NCBI GenBank assembly: GCA_033977485.1
Contig: CM066988.1
Coordinates: 8,287,501 to 8,351,500 of the forward strand
Source of the DNA: Hydrangea macrophylla
Lineage: Eukaryota; Streptophyta; Magnoliopsida; Cornales; Hydrangeaceae
Direction: 5' to 3'
Length of the DNA: 64,000 nt
The notes beneath the pieces were generated by a model. The model ran no database searches, had not been told where the DNA came from, and was given only the letters and a program-made list of their open reading frames with translations. Shown here one piece after another: positions 1 to 13,800 of this stretch (its first letter is position 1; the number at the start of each line of letters is the position of its first letter). The position numbers and the translations under genes are program-made.

Positions 1-1700
1 TTATTATGAAGAACATTTTGGAACCTAAAAAGTATATAGATTGTAAAATGACCAAATTGAGAGTGACGTATACCTAACTTTTTTTATGTTCTACATCCAA
101 TGATAGGATCCATTTGGCCTAAATATATTTGTAAAATAATTATTTTTCCCTTCAAACTTCAAAATACCATAACTTGTTAAGACTAAACTATAATTAAACA
201 TCGTCAGAGCCTGTGAGCTCATATTTAAGATGAAGAACATTTGTGACCTAAAAAGCATATAGATCGTAAAATGACCAAATTGCCCTTGGGACTGAATATA
301 AGAAGTTAACATTGTTAAAGCCTTCAAATAATACAGAGTGACCTAGCCTGAGATTTTTCGACGTTCTGAATCTAATGGCGAGGTATATTTTCATGAATCT
401 ATTAGTAAAATGACTATTTTTCCCTTATAAATTTAAAAATCCATAACTTGTTAAGATTGAACCAGATTTGATCATTTTTATGATCTATATACTTTTTAGG
501 CATTTTGATTTAATCTTAACATGTTATGGTATTTTGAATTTTTAAGAGTAAATAATCATTTTGCCCTTATTTAGAATGTTGAATAACCTTAGTCTAAGTT
601 ATCCCGTATTATTTTAATACTTTAACAATGTTAACTTATTACAAGTAAGCCACAAGGGTAATTTGATCATTTTACCATATATATATATATATATATATAC
701 ATACTTGTACGTTCCCAAATGTTCTTCATCTTAATATGAGCTCACAAGCTCTGACGACGTTCAATTCTAGTTTAGTCTTAATACGTTATGGCATTTTGAA
801 GTTTGAAGGGAAAAATAGTCACTTTACAAATAGATTCATATCAAATGGACTCTACCATTGGATCCAGAACGTCAAAAAACCTAAGGATAGGTCACTCCGT
901 ATTATTTGACGACTTTAACAATGTAACTTCTTGTATGTAAGCCCCAAGGGCAATTTGGTCATTTTTGATCTATATACTTTTTAGGTTCCAAAATATTCTT
1001 CATAATAATAAGAGTTCACAGGCTTTGACGATGTTAAATTCTTGTTTTATTTTAACAAGTTATGGCATTTTAAAGTTTTAAGGGCAAAATAGTCATTTTT
1101 CAAATATATTTATATCAAGTGGACCCTACCATTGGATCCAGAACGTAAAAAAATCTCGGAGTAGGCCACTCTGTATTATTTGAAGACTTTAACAATGTTA
1201 ACTTCGTATATGTAAACCCCAAGGGCAATTTGGTTATTTTACCATATATGTACTTTTTTGTTCTAAATGTTCTTTATCTTAAATATGAGGTTACAGGCTC
1301 TGACGGCGTTCTAATTAAGTCTTAATAAGTTATGGCATTTTGAAATTTGAAGGGCAAAATAGTTATTTTACAAATATATTCAGGCCAAGTGAACCCTACC
1401 AATGGATCCAGAACGTCGAAAAACATTGGAGTAGGTCACTCCGTATTATTTTAAAATTTTGACTAATGTTAACTTCTTATATGTTAAGTCTCTTTCAGCA
1501 AAAAAAAAAAAAAAAAATGTAAGTCCCATGGACAATTTGGTCATTTTGCGGCGTGTATATTTTTTAGGTTCCAAAATAATTTTTATAATAATATGAGCTT
1601 ATAGACTTTGACGACGTTAAATTCTATTTTTTTTTAGCAAGTTATGATATTTTGAAGTTTTAAGAGCAAAATAATCATTTTACTAGATAGTTATAAAATT
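1..1700. repeat. ~275-bp tandem repeat array with a head-to-head inversion
   Basis: The phrase 'aagttatggcattttgaag' and its variants recur near 500, 786, 1059, 1329 and 1643, about 270-280 bp apart (the last step is longer because of an A-run insertion near 1500). The reverse complement occurs near 170 and 432. Each unit also carries 'aagggcaatttggtcatttt' and 'aacaatgttaac'. The orientation flips near 450-490. The left edge is cut by the window. Confidence 0.85.
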
Positions 1701-2640
1701 TTGACACAAAAATATAGTTTACCACACATTTTTTTTGTTTTTGTTCTGTCTTTTTAAAAAACAAAACAAAGTTACCAAACGCATTTTTTATTTTCTTTTT
1801 ACAATGAACACAAAATTTTCTAACACAAACTAAAAAATGAAATGGCTATCAAACGGTGCCTAAGTTTGTATCATCTCAATCTTTAGAATTAGATCTCATA
1901 TCACCTCAGTCTCTGTTTGATTGCCAAGAGAATTAAGGGGAATAACTAAGTATAATATTAATTATAACTTTGATTATTTGAAAACTTAGTAATTTCAAAA
2001 CTTAAAATTTAGGTAATGCGGTTTCTTTCTCAAAGTCGTCTTTTTTTTTTTTTCAAAATCATAGTTCGGCTAGAATTTTCAAAAACTTAGAATTTAAAAA
2101 AATAAATAAATAAATTGAACTTCAGTTCAAATTCAACCCAAATTTTTTAACCGAACCCGAACATACATTTCAAAATCCAAACTGTATTTTAAACTTTATA
2201 TCAGTTCAGTTTTCGGTATCATAATTGCCAACCCGAACCGAAGTTGTCAGTTTGAACCCAAACCACACGATTGCCCACCCCTAAATACTAATGGTGGGTG
2301 AACAATAAATTAGCAAAAGATGAGCAAACAAAACATGCACTCGTCTGTAAAAAGATACAAAGCTTGGCACTTACGTTACGAACTTCAAAAACAACAGCAG
2401 GTTTCAAATTTCAAAAGACAAGTTACAATTTTTGGCGGTACAGTGGTGCCAAAAAAAATTTCCAAAGTTTTTTTAAAGTTATATACCAGAAGACCAGAAC
2501 CACAACCGCAAGATTGCAGGCTCATGATACCTATATACTTGGGATTCATGTACAAAATCAGTTGTTGAGCAAAATTACAAAGAATCACAGAACTTGCTAC
2601 GAATGATTATAAATCTACATCATAAATTTAAAAAGGGTGA
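1700..2640. other. AT-rich flank, no gene seen
   Basis: Low-complexity AT-rich DNA. Near 2100-2283 is a stretch rich in 'aacccgaaccgaa' ending 'attgcccacccctaaa', which resembles the end of plant hAT-type MITEs. The opposite end was not found. The short overlapping reading frames here lack any recognisable protein. Confidence 0.5.
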
Positions 2641-2644
2641 TGAT

Positions 2645-2752
2645 ATTGCCACTCCATTATTGAACCAAGGCACTCCATGGCACCACTCTTAGAGCATGTG
2701 GTACCATGTTTGGAGTGTCTTAGTTCAATGATGGAGTCACAATAACAATTCC
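2645..2752. mobile_element. MITE-like hairpin just downstream of the CSTF77 stop
   Basis: The left arm 'actccattattgaaccaagg' (2651 on) pairs with the right arm ending near 2752, with a few mismatches. The inner parts 'ccatggcaccac' and 'gtggtaccatg' also pair, so almost the whole 108 bp folds back. It begins 66 bp past the TGA and would lie in the 3' UTR or at the cleavage region. Confidence 0.75.
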
Positions 2753-2817
2753 CAAATTAGATCATGTTTAGGAAATGATACAACTAAATATACAGACAAA
2801 TGTATATTAAGTATACA

Positions 2818-2987
2818 TCAGCCAGTACTACCAGAGAGCTCTCCAGAAATTGCACTTCCATATGATACTGATCCTGTTTGTGAAGCAGAAGTAGTACCTC
2901 CTCGAGCTTTCTGTAACTGTCGTATTTTAAACACGTCTCTTGGTAACGGTTGGGATTGGACAGTCACAGTATCATCGTCCTCGTGCC
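2818..2987 (-). CDS. CSTF77: CSTF77 exon 22 (part of G694, aa 695-749) and stop
   Basis: Codes [20 protein letters not shown], then [10 protein letters not shown] and a Ser/Gly-rich end SGELSGSTG before TGA. This is the conserved C-terminal tail of the family. The acceptor is TTCATAG. Confidence 0.95.
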
Positions 2988-5900
2988 CTATGAATGAACA
3001 TAGATAAATATTGTATTCACATATTAGTTTAAACCGTACAAACTAAAGGAAAAAAAAAACACTTTAACAGGCCTAAGAATATAAGTTCAAACAATATATA
3101 CCTATTTACTTTTAACATGTATATTGTCATGAATATTGCTTCTGGGTATATATGGTTGTACACACTAAGATTGGCTAAACAAAGTGAACTAAATAAAATC
3201 TCTCTAATGAGACCATGTCCGACAGACCGACTTCCAATAAATGAGTTGGCTGGCCAAGCATAGCTAACTGGGTGGCAATGGTGAACAGGGATCAATAATT
3301 TGTCTTAAAAGTTTTCTGGGTTAATAGAGCCCAGTGTCAAAATACACTTAAATCATCAATAATTTCACCAAATTTTCACTTTAAGGCTTGAGCCATGTAT
3401 TTTTCATTTATAACACTCGAGGATTTTGATTTTCAGAATCAACTCAGCACAACGATAATGGTTGAAACAGAATTATTGGCCATCGTTAGTCCAGAAAAAC
3501 AAATGTCTACATGCACATAGAGAGCATTTTTGCTCACCCAAAAATGCTCACCCATTGCTCACCCAGGACTTAGTTGGGTGACACATGTCCCATTCCATTC
3601 CCATTTTACCCCCGTATCATCAACATAATTACTGAAATGGGACATGTCACCTAGTGGAAGTCTGAGTGAGCATTTTTGGGTGAGCAAAAATGCTCTCCAT
3701 GCACGTATATGGGTCAAAAACACTTGGATATCATCTATTTTCCGAAATTTCACTTGGGGGCCATTACAGGTCCAATTACAACAATTAAAGCACCTGCTTT
3801 CTAAATATTCCGTTAGCACCGTTTAATGATCTCCTCAATTGAGCTACTTTTAGAAATCAACGGGCCTTGATTAGTGGACTTGAAACTACAATTCTTTTTT
3901 TCAAATATTTTTTTTTTTTGGTAATAATCAAAAAGTTTTTTAAAGTATTTGATGTACGAGAGATTTACAGTAGTCAAAATTACATCAACATTGATCATTC
4001 AAAGTGAACATGTTTTGAGATTACCATGCGTAAAGAGACAGCTGGAATAGGTGGCCGGACTAACCAATTCATAAAAATAAAATAAAAAAATAAAAATGTG
4101 TCGAAGGCAGGAAACTTCAACATACCATGTAGATCTTTCCTCTTCCCAGATTGTCTGTCTCTCGTTGATTTGAAAGAAGAACCACTGGGAATCGGATGAG
4201 ACTTGCTTGATCCAGAAAGCTCGCTTGTACTTGGAACAAGGCCTGCCTGCGATTGTGTTGAGCTCGCTCCTAATTTTCCAGTTTGCCCAGTTGGTATGCT
4301 GCTTTGTATCAATATTGATAATACAAAATCAACATCTGGCGATGGACCTATAAAAACAAATAATAGAAAAATAAAAAAATAATAATGATCATGCAGCTTT
4401 GGATGTTTGTTTGACGAGACCACCTAAGAGGAAGAAGGGGCACGTGGACGAGAGACTACATAAGAGGGGCTGCTGCAATAGTATACAAGTTGAAGTTTTA
4501 GAGAGGATAGTTCGGTATAAGATTGTCTTCCATATTCATGTGCAAGTTGGACACTTCAACGAGTATCGTGTGCCAACTTAAGGGGGAGTGTTGAAAAATA
4601 TGGAAGAAAATATGGTTTCCAGATTGGTGAAGATTTGATAGCAAATAAATCCAAAAGGTATTCCAGAGAGAGAAATCCCAGAATATTCAAGAGATCTCTA
4701 GATTTATTTGATTTAAATTGATATGATTGTAATCATAGGAGATTTGATCTTATCTCTACGTTTCCTATCTTGTCTCTCATTCTCACCCTATATAAAGGGT
4801 TAAAGCATTGTAAAATGATAATCCCAGTAAAATACAATCTCTCTTTCTTTTATTACAGAATTCCACAGGTCCTTTCAAAGAAACAACACCATTAAAAAGA
4901 CTCGCCCTCAAACTTTATGGTGTCGAAGCTACGCCACTTCATCCCCTCGTATAATGCATAATCCTTCAGATATAGACGAGCTAACAACCCACTGCCTGAA
5001 TCTCCCAAGCGTACACTGACCTCCCGAAGTAATGTCCCAGACCACTCCATGGCTGCAGAATGCAGATTTTAAGATAGTTTGCCACTGTTGCTTCATAATC
5101 CATTGATTTCCCATGGTAATCAGGGAAATAGTCTCCCAGATGTTGCAAAAAGTGAAAACATCTTGAACTCCGATACCTCCATTGAGAAGAGTCGTTTAAC
5201 CGCGAGGATTTTTCCCCAAGTAAGCACTAATAGAGGCCGCTTTTGTTCCATAAGAAACAAGGCAAATAAAGCAAGGTGTGAATCTGGGAATCTCTTCTTA
5301 TATCAACAGATAACAGTTGTTGATCTACTTCAGTGACAGCATTTACACAACTACTTGCAAAGAAGAAAATAAGGGCATGTTTGGGAAGGGCTTATGTTCA
5401 ATCTCAGTCTCACTTTCTAGATTCTATAAGGTTTTTAAAGCCAAGGTTACGTTAGTTTGACAAAGAACCAGTTTTAAGAGACATTAGACCGGCCATGCAC
5501 TCCTGTGCAAGAAATGAATATTTACCACATTTGAATTTGCAGAACAGTTCACTTATGAACCACTGGTCAGTTCTTTTGCCTTCCCAAACAGTCCTTAAGT
5601 TTTATAGAATCAGAACCTAAGACAGAGATTACCCTCTACAGCTGGCAAATTTGCTAAAAATGCGGCCAGTGCAGGTGGGGTTGCTTTCAAAAATTCATTA
5701 GGTGTGTTTGATGTTCTGGCACCAATTGATGCAGCACTTGAAGTTGGCAAGCTGCTTGAAATAGCAAGACCAGGTCCAGCTGGGCCTGAAAAAATCCGAT
5801 ACTTAGGGTCATATGATCAGGATGTTAAAAGAGAAAGGGGAAAGATAATTTAAAATGGCTATCCCATACAGTTCTAAATGTACATATAAGCAACACAAGA

Positions 5901-8900
5901 ATGTTATAGGTACTTTAAACTTTCTGATGAAACCTGCTGATAACGAAATTTTTATGAGAACTGCCTTTATGGATCTTGTTATTATTACGATCAGTAGCAT
6001 AATGCCCTACCTCACATAGAAGAAGGGGAACCTCCTCAATAGAAGAACCTATGTGAGTGTGAAGGGATTGAATCATTCATTCCTCAGATACGTCTTCTTC
6101 CGTGGCCCATTTGACATCAACTCTAGTAATAATAGTAGTACTATCACTATTGTCACTGTTCCTGTTATTATTATTGTTGTTGTCGATGATATTACAGTTC
6201 AGTGCATGCATACCCCTCGAGCTATTGTCATGCTCAAACCCCACCACGAGGAATCAAGGGCACGAGCCCAGTTCACAAGGCCTTACATAGAACTTATGCT
6301 CGAGTTGCAGAAGCTTTCTAACAAGAGATGCCCCCATCTTGGGCATGGAATGAAAGCATGGTATGAGCATGTGTTTATAAAGGTTCCCAATCCCAAATGA
6401 TGACCAACTAAGTTGAAACATGATCTGTGACCGAGACGTCTCCCTGAGTCATTTTGGTATCAGTGGCCAGTGGTCTCCGAGAGAAGTATCTCCTTTGTAT
6501 CATGATTTTGTTGGGAAGTTTATGAAAAGAATGAGGAAAACATTTATTAGATTGCGTCTACCTAGCTTGTGGATTGTTTTTAAATATTCATAACCATATT
6601 ATGTGGTAATCCTACCTAGACTTGTCAGTAATGCGTGTATTTAAGAATCAAGCAATATCATGTGGTTCATGGTTTATTTTGTTTATCTAATCGACCTATT
6701 TTGTAGTTCTTACTGTTTCTAGATTTTCATTTTCTTTTTATCTTCTGAATTTCAATTTTGCATATCATTGTGTATTCCCTGATAGCATGTGAGAGAGATG
6801 TTTCGATCCTTCAGATTGGACCATGGTTGGAAAGAGGTAGAAAATAGGTCCCGAAAGCTGACACCACAATGGGCAAGGTCGTCAAAATTCCATGTTTTTT
6901 TATGTTTAGGTGGCATAGTTACGATACTAACACTGGTCAGTTTGTCATAATTCCCTCTTTCTAAAAGCGTATTGCTAGCAGGTTGTCAAGATTTCCCGCA
7001 GAGATGTTGCAGCTACTACTATTGCCCATGTGCTAGTCATGTTATGCATTGTGCAAAATAGTGAATGGTGAATTGTTTTTTATATCCAAAATCACGTCAT
7101 CGTGTGAATTTTTCATTGTTTGAAAAGAATTAGAAAAAGGATAATTTTATTCAATATGATCCCATGTATATATACTGTTACAGAGAAGAAAATAAAAGGA
7201 AAGAGAATAATGGAAAATAAAGACTAATAAAGGTGGTCAACATGACCCGTAAATAAGACATAAAAATAAGGAATAAAATCCCTTAATTCCAACACTCCCC
7301 CTCAAGCTGGGGCGAATACATCGACGAGCCCTAGCTGGCGAAGAGATGACCGCAGAAGGCCATGACCAATAGACTTGGTGAACATATCGGCAGTTTGTTC
7401 GTGAGGCAACAAAGCTCGGTGAGATAACTCTTGACGGAACTTTTTCACGAATGAAATGAATATCAACTTCAATGTGCTTCGTTCTCTCATGACAAACAGA
7501 ATCAGATGATAACATGATAGCTGATTTATTATCACAGAATAGAGAGATGAGCCCCTCATTGGGAACCCCAACTCATCAAGAAGAGAACGAAGCCAAAGCA
7601 ACTCACATGTCCCCTGAGCCATGGCACGATACTCAGCTTCAGCGGAAGAACGGGAGACAACTACCTGTTTCTTGTTTTTCCAAGATATTAGGTGATTACC
7701 ATGAAAAGTGCGCAATCTTGAGGTAGAACGTCTCACTTTTCGAGCCTGCATAATCAGCATCAGTAACACAGGAAAGACCTGACTGTATTCCTGTTTTAAA
7801 GAACAAACCAAGACCAGGACAGGTCTTACGATACCAAGAATATGGTACACAGCATCCAAATGAGAAGTTCAAGGTGAGTGCATAAACTGACTCACAACAC
7901 TCACAGCAGAGGTCAAATCTGGTCTTGTATTCGTCAAATAGATGAGACAACCCACAAGACGCTGACATACCGAGGGATCAGGTAATAACTTCTCCAACTC
8001 GATGGATAACTTTAGGTTTGAATCCATAGGGGAAGAGGCCGGTCTACACCCAAGCATACCAGTATCCTGAAGAAGATCCAGAGCATACTTTCGCTGGGAT
8101 AAAGAGATACCTTGGTGTGAGTGAGCTACTTCAATACCGAGAAAATAACAAAGAGTACCCAATTCCTTAATATCAGACATACCAAGATTATGCTTCACTC
8201 GAGCGATGCCAAGTGCATCATCACCAGTAATAATAATATCATCGACATATACTGAGATAATAATACACCTCCCATGAGACTGGCGACGAATAAAACACGT
8301 GTGATCGGGGTGACACCGAATAAATCCCATGCTAAGAATCACATCACTAAAGCGGCTAAACCATGCACGAGGAGATTGCTTCAGGCCATAGAGAGACTTA
8401 CAGAGGCGACAAACTTTCCCAGAATACTCCCCCTGAGCCCGAAAACCCGGTGGAGGATTCATATAAATAGTCTCAGATAAATCACCATTCAGGAAAGCAT
8501 TTTTAACATTAAGTTGATGAAGAGGCCAAGAATAAGATGCAGCTAATGAAACCAGAAAACGAACTGTAGTTAACTTAGCCACAGGAGCAGAAGTGGCACC
8601 AAAATCCTTACCAGGAACCTGAGTAAAACCCTTAGCAACCAATCGAGCCTTATAGCGATCGATAGTCCCATCCGCCAAATATTTCAGGGTAAAAACCCAT
8701 TTGCAGCCAACTATGCGCTCACCTGCTGGAAGAGTAACAAGCTCCCACGTCTGATTTTGATGAAGAGCATCCATTTCCGCTTTCATACCAGCCACCCACT
8801 TAAGATTCTGGAGGGCCTCATGAACAGAACGAGGAATGGAGACCGAATCAACTTGACTAATAAATGATTGATAAGAAGTAGACAAACCCTAATAAGAGAT

Positions 8901-10786
8901 ATACTTTGGAATTGAATGGGTAGTACTATCAAAAAGAAGAAAGCAAGCAGGGGGCGACGGACACGAGTGGGGTAACGGGGAGAAACAATTTCAGGAGCAA
9001 TACCTGAAGGTAAAGGAGGAGATGAGATACCTGAATCCGAAGAAGAATCTGGCAGGGGAGCAGACGAGCATGAACGGCGAGAGTAAACCTGTGATGGATC
9101 GCTAGAGATAACTGGAGGCAGATGTAGCCCTGAAGGCAGAGATTCACTGGCGAAGTCAAGGATGGGAACGGGACGTGGTAGAGCAGCATTATCGTCCTCA
9201 ACAGGCTCCACAGATACTTGCCTTGGTGAGGGAACCTGAAAAGAAAGAACAGTTTCTAAAAAGGTAACATCCAAAGAGTGATAGAAGTGACGAGTGGTGG
9301 GATCATAACATCAATACCCTTTAGGTAACCCAAAAAAACACACTGAACCGCCTTATTATTAAGTTTGGTACGGGTAGGACTCCTATTTTGGACAAAACAA
9401 GTACAACCAAAGACCCGTGGCAAAATAGGAAAGAGAGTACTATCAGGCTTAAGCACGTGAAGAGGTGTCTTGCCCTGTAGTACTCGACTGGGAGTACGAT
9501 TAATAAGGTAAGTGTCCGTGAGAACAGTCATGTGCCAAAAATATTTAGGAACGCCCATACCACATAAGAGACATCTAACCACAGACATGATATAATGGTT
9601 TTTACGTTCTGCCACGCCATTCTGTTCTGGAGTATAAGGACATATAAGTTGTTGGAGAATCCCATCTTTGTTAAGGGTAGATCTAAACTCATCTGTTATA
9701 CACTCCCCTACCATTATCAAACCGAATATTACACACAACAGTATGATATTGGATTTTGATCATTTGCAGAAAATTTCTAAAATGAGTTAAGACTTCAGCT
9801 TTTTTCTTCATTAGATAAACCCAGGTGCAATGAGTATAATTATCAATAAATGTGACATAATAATGGTGTTGAGAGAGGGTCGTGACAGGTAAAGGCCCCC
9901 ACACATCAGCATGAATAAGATCAATGGCACTAGGTGCCCGGTGAATGCGAGGAATATATAGGTAATGCGAGATGTTTTGACAGTTCTCACACCACATTTA
10001 AAATTACAATCCTTGCAAGCTTTAGTTAAAGAAGGAAATAACCAACACAAATATTGAAAATTTGCATGCCCTAGACGAGCATGCCACAACTCTAATGTTC
10101 AAAGAGAAAATACATAATTATTTTAGGCTGGCAAAACAGAAGCTTGGAGACTGGAGGATGACACTTTGGAAGATGGAGGATCACCAAAATAGTAGAGACC
10201 GTCTTGTTCATACCCCCTGCCAAAAATCTTCTTCGAAGTCAGATCTTGCAAATAACAACAGTTGGGTAGGAAAACAACGGCACAATTATAACTGTTAGCA
10301 AGACGATTAACAGAAAAAAGATTATAGGCAAAGTTTGGGACATAATTAGGCCTGGCAATGGGCGGACTTGGGCGGGTTCGGGCCGTGCTGGGATCAGGCC
10401 GGGCTAAAAACCGACTGGGCTCACCTAAAGGGTTGAGCATATATAGTCGGGTCGGGCGGGGCCGAGCCGGGCTTGCAGAACCATTACCCAGGATACTGAT
10501 CTTGACCCATTTTCAGTTTTTCCTTCTTCTTCTAAGGGTTTGTGTGGAAAACTACAAATGCTAGCAAAAGAGATTGGGAAAAAACAAAAAGGAACCAAAA
10601 AAATAAAATAAATTAGGATGCAAACAAAATTAGAAAATAAATAGCAAAGCAAAAATAAATGGAAGAGAATACTTAAAAATTGCAGAGAGAGAGATAAGAG
10701 GGGGAAAAAAAATTTAGCTCTCTTATTTCACACTACTTAAATCTAGGATGCAAAGTAAAAATAAAACACTTGAACCAAAATCAGGA

Positions 10787-10836
<50 letters not shown>

Positions 10837-13800
10837 AAAAAAAACTGAAATGGAAGAATCAAGAGAGAGAGAACTCTAACTATTTGTTGTGGGTGAAGAG
10901 AGAGAAAAAACAACAAGTCCTCCACTTTTTCTCTGGTGGCTGAAGATAAGAGAATGAGAGGTGATTTAGGTTTCCCTCGGTTATATACCACCACGGGTTT
11001 AAACGGGCTCAGTTTGGGCCCGCTCAAAATCATTTACTCCAAAAGAACACTTCATTTATAGGCCCGTTTGTTAAAATCTTAAAAGCCCGACTATGATATT
11101 TTTCGGATTTGTGCGGGCTGACTTTCAAACGGGCCGGGATTTGCCAGGCCTAGACATAATAAACAGAGGAAAGAGTATGTCCAGGGACAAGCGCGCATCA
11201 CCCTGACTACAGATGGGAATGGACGACCCATCGGCTATACGGACAGACTGATCAATGGAAGTAAAGAGAGACGTAAAAATAGAATGCTCACCAGTCATGT
11301 GGTTATTGGCACCTATGTTGCACGGACTCTTCAAAGTGTCCGGAGGACACGGATATGATTGCCATATCCGACACGGGTACTTTGCCTTTCTTGGCTGAAA
11401 ATTACACTAAACTACACCAGAAGGATCCCATCCAAGTGTCATACCCATGTCCGCAAAGAGTCGTGTCAACACGGGTACTTCTCTTATTTAGAAGAGTCCA
11501 TGTAACATTGATTGGCACCAGAATCCAAAATCCAAGAGGGGTGGTCTGACTTACCATGAAGAGCGGTAGAAAAACCTACAGCAATAGCGGCCGTGGGGCC
11601 GGAAGATGAAGAAGCACCATCTGTTCTTGTATCAGTCTTGAAACTAGCAAGGACAAACAATCGGGAAGAAACCTGAAAAATCACACGCCCTGGAAGGGAG
11701 TACTACGATCAACAAGAATGGCCGGAAACTCGGCAGGAGATAGGAGCAACCGGAAACTAAACTCGACGAAAGACAGGGGCAATCGAAAACTCGGTCACCC
11801 AGACTGAAGACGAAGAGCACGATACGGGCTCTTAGCACATCACGAACAGGCCCTAATAGAGGGCACAGGGGCAGCGACACCAAGCCGAAGGCTTGGGAGG
11901 CTGCGCCGCACAGGGAGAGAGCCCTAGGGGCTACGGCGCAGTGACTGTAGGAGGTGGTGAGGTTGCCGAGGGATGGGTAGGGGTGGGGGGTTGCGGCGAG
12001 GCGTGGTAGTGAGGAAGAGGTGCGACGAGGCTGTGGTGGTGATGGAGGCTGCGGTGCAGCAAAGGGGAGGTGGTGGGTAGCGTAGATTTGTGTGTGGGTC
12101 TGATACCAAAAAGAATTAGAGAAAGGGATAATTTTATTCAATATGATCCCATGTATATATATTGTTACAGAGAAGAAACTAAAAGGAAAGAGAATAACGG
12201 AAAATAAAGACTAATAAATACTAATAAAGGTGGTCAACATGACCCATAAATAAGACCTAAAATAAGGAATAAAATCCCTTAATTCCAACAGTTCGAAATT
12301 CAGAATTCAAATTCATATTTGTTCAATAAAGAAATGTTTTTTGGATGTTTTATAGGTAACGTGAATGTGAGATACACATCAGATAAACCGAAAGGGATAT
12401 GTTGTTCATCTCACGCGCATTTCTTGGTCAACACAGCAACCACTTCTTTTGCTTTTTTTGGCACTGTGCTCACTATAATCAGCCTGTGGCCTCTTATGCT
12501 TATACATGCATGTGTATTTACATATATAAGACTAAGTGATGAGTATTTCTACTAACCATAATTGTTTACAGCAGTGGAGACTAATTTAATTCTACATGGG
12601 CACAAAGCAAACAAACATAGGCCTATGAATATTTGCAACCGATATAAGCTGGTTCCATGAATTGCCGCACATGATGCTGGAGAAGGAAAAGTATGTGGGA
12701 AATTTGATTGCCTAACTAGCACATTCCAAGTTTACCACTCACTAGTCAAAAACTGAAAAGGTCAACCCATCTCGTCTTGACTTGAAAGTTTCAACGAAAC
12801 ACCTTGGAAGCATGGACTCTTCTATAATGGTCACGTTTCCGTATGTCGGACACTCCAAAGTTTTTGTCCTACTCTTTCCTTAATTACTTTGTTCGGACAC
12901 GTGTAAGACACATGTCGGATGCATCAAAATAGAAGTCGAAAGTGACTAGGGTGTCCTACGATGAGTCCAGTAAAGATTTTTTGAACTGATAAAGAACAAA
13001 TATGGTCGTGGAAGCATAATATGACTTCTACAGAATGAGAATATTTAGGCATCTTAGATATTATAAGTACTCGGGACTTTTTAAAGTAAAGATAATTAGG
13101 CATCTTAGTTTTACAAAATATCATACGACTTTCTTTTCACACATGATTATAAATGCTTTAACTATCATTTTGGCGTCTCCTCTCATGTTTCAGTTTTTTG
13201 GAATTTTTCATGTCTTATCGTGTCCGTGTCCGTGTCCCCGTATCCATGCTTCTTAACATTCAAATCCTTCTGTCATAAAAACAAGGGGTACTACCAAAAC
13301 TAAAAATTTCTATACTAAGCTCGCATCATTTCCAATGAACAACAAATCTTAAACCATACTCTCTCGTAAATTTCCCAGAAATTCTACTTAATTTTCATGT
13401 AAATTCTTATAATTAAATGATCTTCAAAAGTATTTGAGGGACTTCAATAGCATTCCGTGTAGTTCTCCAAACTCACTCCAGCTTCATGCAAGGAAAAACC
13501 ACATTGGAGTCGAACTTTAAACTTAGCATCCAAATACACAATTAGTGTATACAAGGCTGTCTGATAAAAAATGACACAAAGTTAGAACTACAATATACCA
13601 GGTTTTTGCCTTGGATCATAAATAACCATTCTTGAAGTATCTGGATAAATAACATCTGCAGAGGGATTTAAATTGGGTGCCAATCCTGAAGAAGCTTTAT
13701 CTGTATCCATAAGAGCAATAATATTCAGTTGCAACCAAACATTAACGTTAGAGAGCTGTTAAATACGCCCATTCAATTTCCCTCTACACCCATGTTACGT

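Larger units (their letters stand above)
7302..11690 (-). pseudogene. Copia A pol remnant (protease, integrase, RT, RNase H)
   Basis: Domain order fits Copia. Protease motif WILDSGAN is split from ANNHMTG by a MITE. GAG-pre-integrase WHARLGHAN lies near 10080. Integrase core is at 9300-9990, with DVWGPLP and [14 protein letters not shown] is at 7870-8885, with [22 protein letters not shown] and YVDD. RNase H is at 7302-7860, with [13 protein letters not shown]. Frameshifts occur near 9700, 8890 and 7865, so no continuous polyprotein is encoded. Described as a broken copy only. Confidence 0.9.
7123..12290 (-). mobile_element. Copia retrotransposon A (intron 19, sense to CSTF77)
   Basis: LTRs at 7123-7294 and 12109-12290 differ by a 10-bp indel and few substitutions. 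Target duplication GTTTG (7118-7122) / GTTCG (12291-12295). The primer-binding site, complementary to initiator Met-tRNA (TGGTATCAGA), abuts the 5' LTR at 12108. The polypurine tract GAGGGGGAG abuts the 3' LTR at 7295. The internal part is broken: gag is mostly missing and two DNA elements have inserted at 10347-11152 and 11314-11510. The short LTRs suggest an Ale/Retrofit-type lineage (inference). Confidence 0.93.

Noticed and set aside
1..1700. CRISPR-like array
   Set aside because: Units are about 275 bp, with no short direct repeats and unique spacers, and the DNA is plant nuclear.
3644..3826. 60-codon open frame on the plus strand
   Set aside because: It overlaps the inverted-repeat MITE and has no recognisable protein features.
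4929..5336. Small open frames in intron 20 as a hidden gene
   Set aside because: No start context, no family match and conflicting frames. It may be an old repeat fragment.
6053..6400. 115-codon plus-strand open frame in intron 19
   Set aside because: Low-complexity N-terminus (Ser/Ile/Val runs from an ATT/GTT-rich tract) and no known domain; most likely chance.
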